Origin: DATCVA01 sp036567205
GTDB lineage: Bacteria > Pseudomonadota > Gammaproteobacteria > Burkholderiales > Burkholderiaceae_B
NCBI GenBank assembly: GCA_036567205.1
Contig: DATCVA010000270.1
Coordinates: forward strand, 1 to 9,040
DNA: 9,040 nucleotides
Direction of reading: 5' to 3'
Shown here piece by piece: positions 7,169 through 9,040 of this stretch. Below the pieces are notes generated by a model that worked only from the letters and a program-made list of their open reading frames with translations, had not been told where the DNA came from and did no database searches. The position numbers and the translations under genes are program-made. Position 1 is the stretch's first letter. Each line of letters opens with the position of its first letter.

Positions 7169-7174
7169 AGTATA
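7169..7174 (-). promoter_or_regulatory. Candidate -10 element for ldcA
   Basis: On the minus strand the hexamer TATACT in CCACTATACTTACG matches five of six sigma-70 -10 positions. It would give a start near 7162 and a leader of about 25 bases before the ATG at 7136. The region 16-18 bases upstream (GC-rich, CGCCGC-like) is a poor -35, so an activator may be needed or the match may be chance. Confidence 0.4.
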
Positions 7175-7202
7175 GTGGACGCCCATCCATAGCGGCGACA
7201 CA

Positions 7203-7214
7203 TATAGGCCTATA
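7203..7214. repeat. Perfect 12-bp palindrome across the tadA stop codon
   Basis: TATAGGCCTATA is fully self-complementary and includes the TAG stop of tadA (7210-7212, minus strand). Its centre is about 37 bases upstream of the candidate ldcA -10. It could bind a dimeric regulator of ldcA, or be chance. Confidence 0.5.
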
Positions 7215-7764
7215 AAGGACGTTTCGCTTTAGCTCGCCGCTCTCTGAAGAACTGACGAAGCAAATCGCCGCACTCGTCGGCCAGCAATCCGCCCGACACC
7301 ATCGTATGGTGGTTAAGTTTTGTATTCGTGTGAAGACTTAAAACACTGCCACAGGCTCCCGTCTTGGGGTCGGATGCACCATAAACAACTCGCCCTATCC
7401 TGGCATGCAACATGGCGCCCAGGCACATGACACAGGGCTCCAAAGTCACGAACACGCTTGCCATCGGCAAGCGATAATTGCCTGCTGTACCGGCGGCCTG
7501 CCTTAACGCCACGATTTCAGCATGGCAGGTCGGGTCGTGATCGGTTATCGTGCGATTGAAACCGCTGCCGATCAGTTTGCCCGTTTCGTCCACCACAACC
7601 GCGCCAACAGGAACTTCACCAGCCGCCCAGGCCATATGTGCTTGTTGCAATGCGGCCTGCATTGCAACCGTGTCAGCACTGCTGTATAGCGCAAGGACTG
7701 AACTGGCCGCCTCACGGGGCGCGCCAGACAATGAGTCAGAGTCTAAAGGGGTATCAGCCGCCAT
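7210..7764 (-). CDS. tadA: tRNA-specific adenosine deaminase TadA
   Basis: TadA converts the wobble adenosine 34 of tRNA-Arg(ACG) to inosine and is normally essential. The 184-residue protein shows the zinc-dependent deaminase motifs: GEVPVGAVVVD (49-59), the CHAEI box with zinc ligand His81 and catalytic Glu83, NYRL (96-99), TLEPCVMCLGAM (108-118) with zinc ligands Cys111 and Cys114, and ARIGRVVYGASDPKTGACGS. The C-terminal LNHH...GGLLADECGDLL also fits. The N-terminus has about 30 residues before the core helix (MQAALQQAHMAW), rich in Ala, Ser and Asp; E. coli TadA is shorter there. The ATG at 7764 lies inside the HAD gene, overlapping it by 11 bases, with CGGA just upstream, so translational coupling is likely. 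An internal start near Met35 would still leave the core intact and cannot be excluded. Confidence 0.95.
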   Translation of the reverse strand: MAADTPLDSDSLSGAPREAASSVLALYSSADTVAMQAALQQAHMAWAAGEVPVGAVVVDETGKLIGSGFNRTITDHDPTCHAEIVALRQAAGTAGNYRLPMASVFVTLEPCVMCLGAMLHARIGRVVYGASDPKTGACGSVLSLHTNTKLNHHTMVSGGLLADECGDLLRQFFRERRAKAKRPL

Positions 7765-8602
7765 ATATCCGCGAATTTAAAGCGATTCGTCCGGCCAGGC
7801 TTTCGACAGCTTCTTCAAGCCATTGATAAAGCTCGGCTTGCTCGTCGTAACGCGCCTGATTCAGATTGGATACGCGGCCTTCTTGAATAAACCCCCACGC
7901 CCGGCTGCGTTTATCGCGATGCTTAGGATCCCACACGCCAAATGCAACACCACCCGCACTGCGGATCAGGGAAAAACACGGGATATCGGTATAGCCATCG
8001 CCCACAAATATCATCTGTTGAAACGGCACTCGAAGTTTATCTTGCTCTACTTTTCTGTTGACTTCAAAAGGCTTGTTGCGGGACGAAGCGCCTATGATGC
8101 CTTTCTGAATGTGAAACAAATACCGTGTTTTATCGGTAAAACTGACAATACGTCGCGGAAAATGGATTCCTCCGTCCGGACCATAAGTAAATTCCGAAGC
8201 CCAGATGTCGGTGAACTCATGGGCAATCGGCGTGTGCCTGACCACATCGCCAATACCGCTGGAAATCAGGTAGAACTCAAGGCGCACCTGGGGATGCTCT
8301 GCCCTGACCACGGCCCTCAAGCGACTGAACAATGTTTCCACACCGTCGTGTAGCGGCAGGCTTCCGCCCCACTGCGCCAAACGTTCCCGGGTAATAAGTC
8401 CATGCTCTTTCGACTTGGACAGCTCTATCATTTCATATAAATAGGCCGGTACAGGATCCCAATCGTGCTCGGATAACAACGGACCGACCCGTTGCGTCCA
8501 GAAATGCCCGGCATCGACTCCCATCGAAGTCAGAAACCCCGAGGTGCTGTCGGGAGCAAGCGTATCATCAAAATCGAAAATCAGAGCGATTACATCGGAC
8601 AT
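7754..8602 (-). CDS. HAD-superfamily phosphatase, substrate unknown
   Basis: This is a 282-residue soluble protein of the haloacid dehalogenase superfamily. Motif I is FDFDDT with nucleophile Asp10 and acid Asp12. Motif II is YLISSG (Ser114/115). A Lys in NKPFEV (near 177) may be motif III. Motif IV is FVGDGYTD (Asp202, Asp206). About 80-100 residues between motifs I and II should form a helical cap. The C-terminal KHRDKRSRAW and the helix LYQWLEEAVESLAG are not diagnostic. The substrate cannot be inferred; the layout resembles phosphoserine-phosphatase-like C1 enzymes. I chose the ATG at 8602, since GAGG lies 6 bases upstream; a TTG at 8614 would add only four residues and sits just in front of that site. 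The 3' end overlaps tadA by 11 bases, and nnrD ends 74 bases upstream. Confidence 0.9.
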   Translation of the reverse strand: MSDVIALIFDFDDTLAPDSTSGFLTSMGVDAGHFWTQRVGPLLSEHDWDPVPAYLYEMIELSKSKEHGLITRERLAQWGGSLPLHDGVETLFSRLRAVVRAEHPQVRLEFYLISSGIGDVVRHTPIAHEFTDIWASEFTYGPDGGIHFPRRIVSFTDKTRYLFHIQKGIIGASSRNKPFEVNRKVEQDKLRVPFQQMIFVGDGYTDIPCFSLIRSAGGVAFGVWDPKHRDKRSRAWGFIQEGRVSNLNQARYDEQAELYQWLEEAVESLAGRIALNSRIYGG

Positions 8603-8652
8603 AAAGCGCCTCAAGCAAAGCTACAAAATTTCGCAGCCGGAGTAAACAGAAC

Positions 8653-8669
8653 GCAAGTGTAACGCTTGC
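8653..8669. repeat. 17-bp near-palindrome between nnrD and the HAD gene, overlapping a candidate -10
   Basis: On the minus strand GCAAGCGTTACACTTGC is a dyad with one mismatched pair around a single central base. The stretch TTACACT within it resembles a -10 element, with TTCATG 17 bases upstream (inside nnrD) as a weak -35. The arrangement would fit an operator over a promoter for the HAD-tadA pair, but this is unproven. Confidence 0.35.
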
Positions 8670-8676
8670 CAGCCGC

Positions 8677-9040
8677 CTACATGAATGCGCGTTTTCTAAG
8701 CCGGCGCAAAACCCTGGGGAAAATTTCCGGCAGATCTTCGGCAATCAGGCCCGGTCCAAACAAACGTGCTGCCTCGCCATGCAACCAAGCGGCAGCCGCT
8801 GCAGCAAAAAAAGGCTCAAGCCCCTGAGCCATCAGACCTGCTATCAGGCCTGTAAGCACGTCTCCTGTTCCTCCTGTGGCAAGATCAGGGGGAGCATTGG
8901 CGTTAATGATAGCTCGCCCATCCGGCGCTGCAATAACCGTATCGGCCCCTTTAAGCAAGACAATAGCGCCACTATCCCGCGCAGCAAGTCGCGCACGCTC
9001 GAGCTTGCTACCGCTATAGTCGAAAATTCGTGCAAACTCA
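8677..9040 (-). CDS. nnrD: ADP-dependent (S)-NAD(P)H-hydrate dehydratase, C-terminal part
   Basis: The frame is open to the right edge and ends at TAG (8677-8679), giving 120 visible residues of the C-terminus. The sequence contains GAIVLLKGADTVIAAPDGRAIINANAPP-type strands, then LATGGTGDVLTGLIAGLMAQG, the nucleotide-binding and catalytic loop of the ribokinase-like NnrD/YjeF C-terminal domain (GTGD in place of the more common GSGD), then AAAAWLHGEAARLFGPGLIAEDL. The enzyme repairs hydrated NADH and NADPH at the expense of ADP or ATP. In many bacteria it is fused behind an NnrE epimerase domain; whether that is so here lies outside the window. Translating past the internal Met at 8958 to the edge gives EFARIFDY...LERARLAARDSGAIVL, typical of the family, so that Met is not the start. 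Confidence 0.93.
   Translation of the reverse strand, partial: EFARIFDYSGSKLERARLAARDSGAIVLLKGADTVIAAPDGRAIINANAPPDLATGGTGDVLTGLIAGLMAQGLEPFFAAAAAAWLHGEAARLFGPGLIAEDLPEIFPRVLRRLRKRAFM

Noticed and set aside
7137..7190. Upstream ATG at 7190 for LD-carboxypeptidase
   Set aside because: It adds 18 residues unlike the family, and a TATACT -10-like element lies within them. The ATG at 7136 gives a normal-length protein.
8603..8614. TTG start at 8614 for the HAD protein
   Set aside because: The ATG at 8602 has GAGG at ideal spacing and directly precedes the family's hydrophobic first strand.

Overview
This window looks like chromosomal DNA of a moderate-GC betaproteobacterium. Order Burkholderiales, family Alcaligenaceae (Bordetella, Achromobacter and Pusillimonas relatives) is my best guess, from the general look of the proteins. 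No rRNA or other phylogenetic marker is present, so the placement is tentative. Coding density is very high, and no stretch of 300 bases lacks a gene. I see no mobile element, CRISPR array, tRNA or rRNA.

Layout: two blocks of genes converge near 3890. The plus-strand block (1-3886) holds: the 3' part of an unrecognised protein that looks like a TIM-barrel (glycoside-hydrolase-like) domain behind a Pro/Ala/Ser linker; a HlyD-type periplasmic membrane-fusion protein 2 bases downstream; an AzgA-family purine permease; and a small thioredoxin with a C-terminal tail. The minus-strand block, read from the right edge leftward, holds: the 3' end of nnrD (NAD(P)H-hydrate dehydratase); a HAD-family phosphatase; tadA (tRNA A34 deaminase, overlapping the HAD gene by 11 bases); a peptidase S66 LD-carboxypeptidase with a His/Cys-rich N-terminus; the ABC-F ATPase ybiT; and a YigZ/IMPACT protein 2 bases behind ybiT.

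How they may work together: the first two genes look like the end of an envelope or polysaccharide synthesis-and-export operon that continues to the left. The permease and thioredoxin are probably separate housekeeping units, with a terminator-like hairpin between them. The minus block is mostly housekeeping: metabolite repair (NnrD), tRNA editing (TadA), murein recycling (LdcA) and ribosome-associated functions (YbiT, possibly YigZ). Three start sites were moved or chosen from sequence: LdcA at 7136, the HAD protein at 8602, and GTG starts for YbiT and YigZ.

I found no clearly new biological system. The items most worth a second look are the truncated TIM-barrel/HlyD pair, the hairpin-plus-U-tract just in front of the thioredoxin start codon, the metal-ligand-like N-terminus of LdcA, and several short palindromes at gene boundaries.
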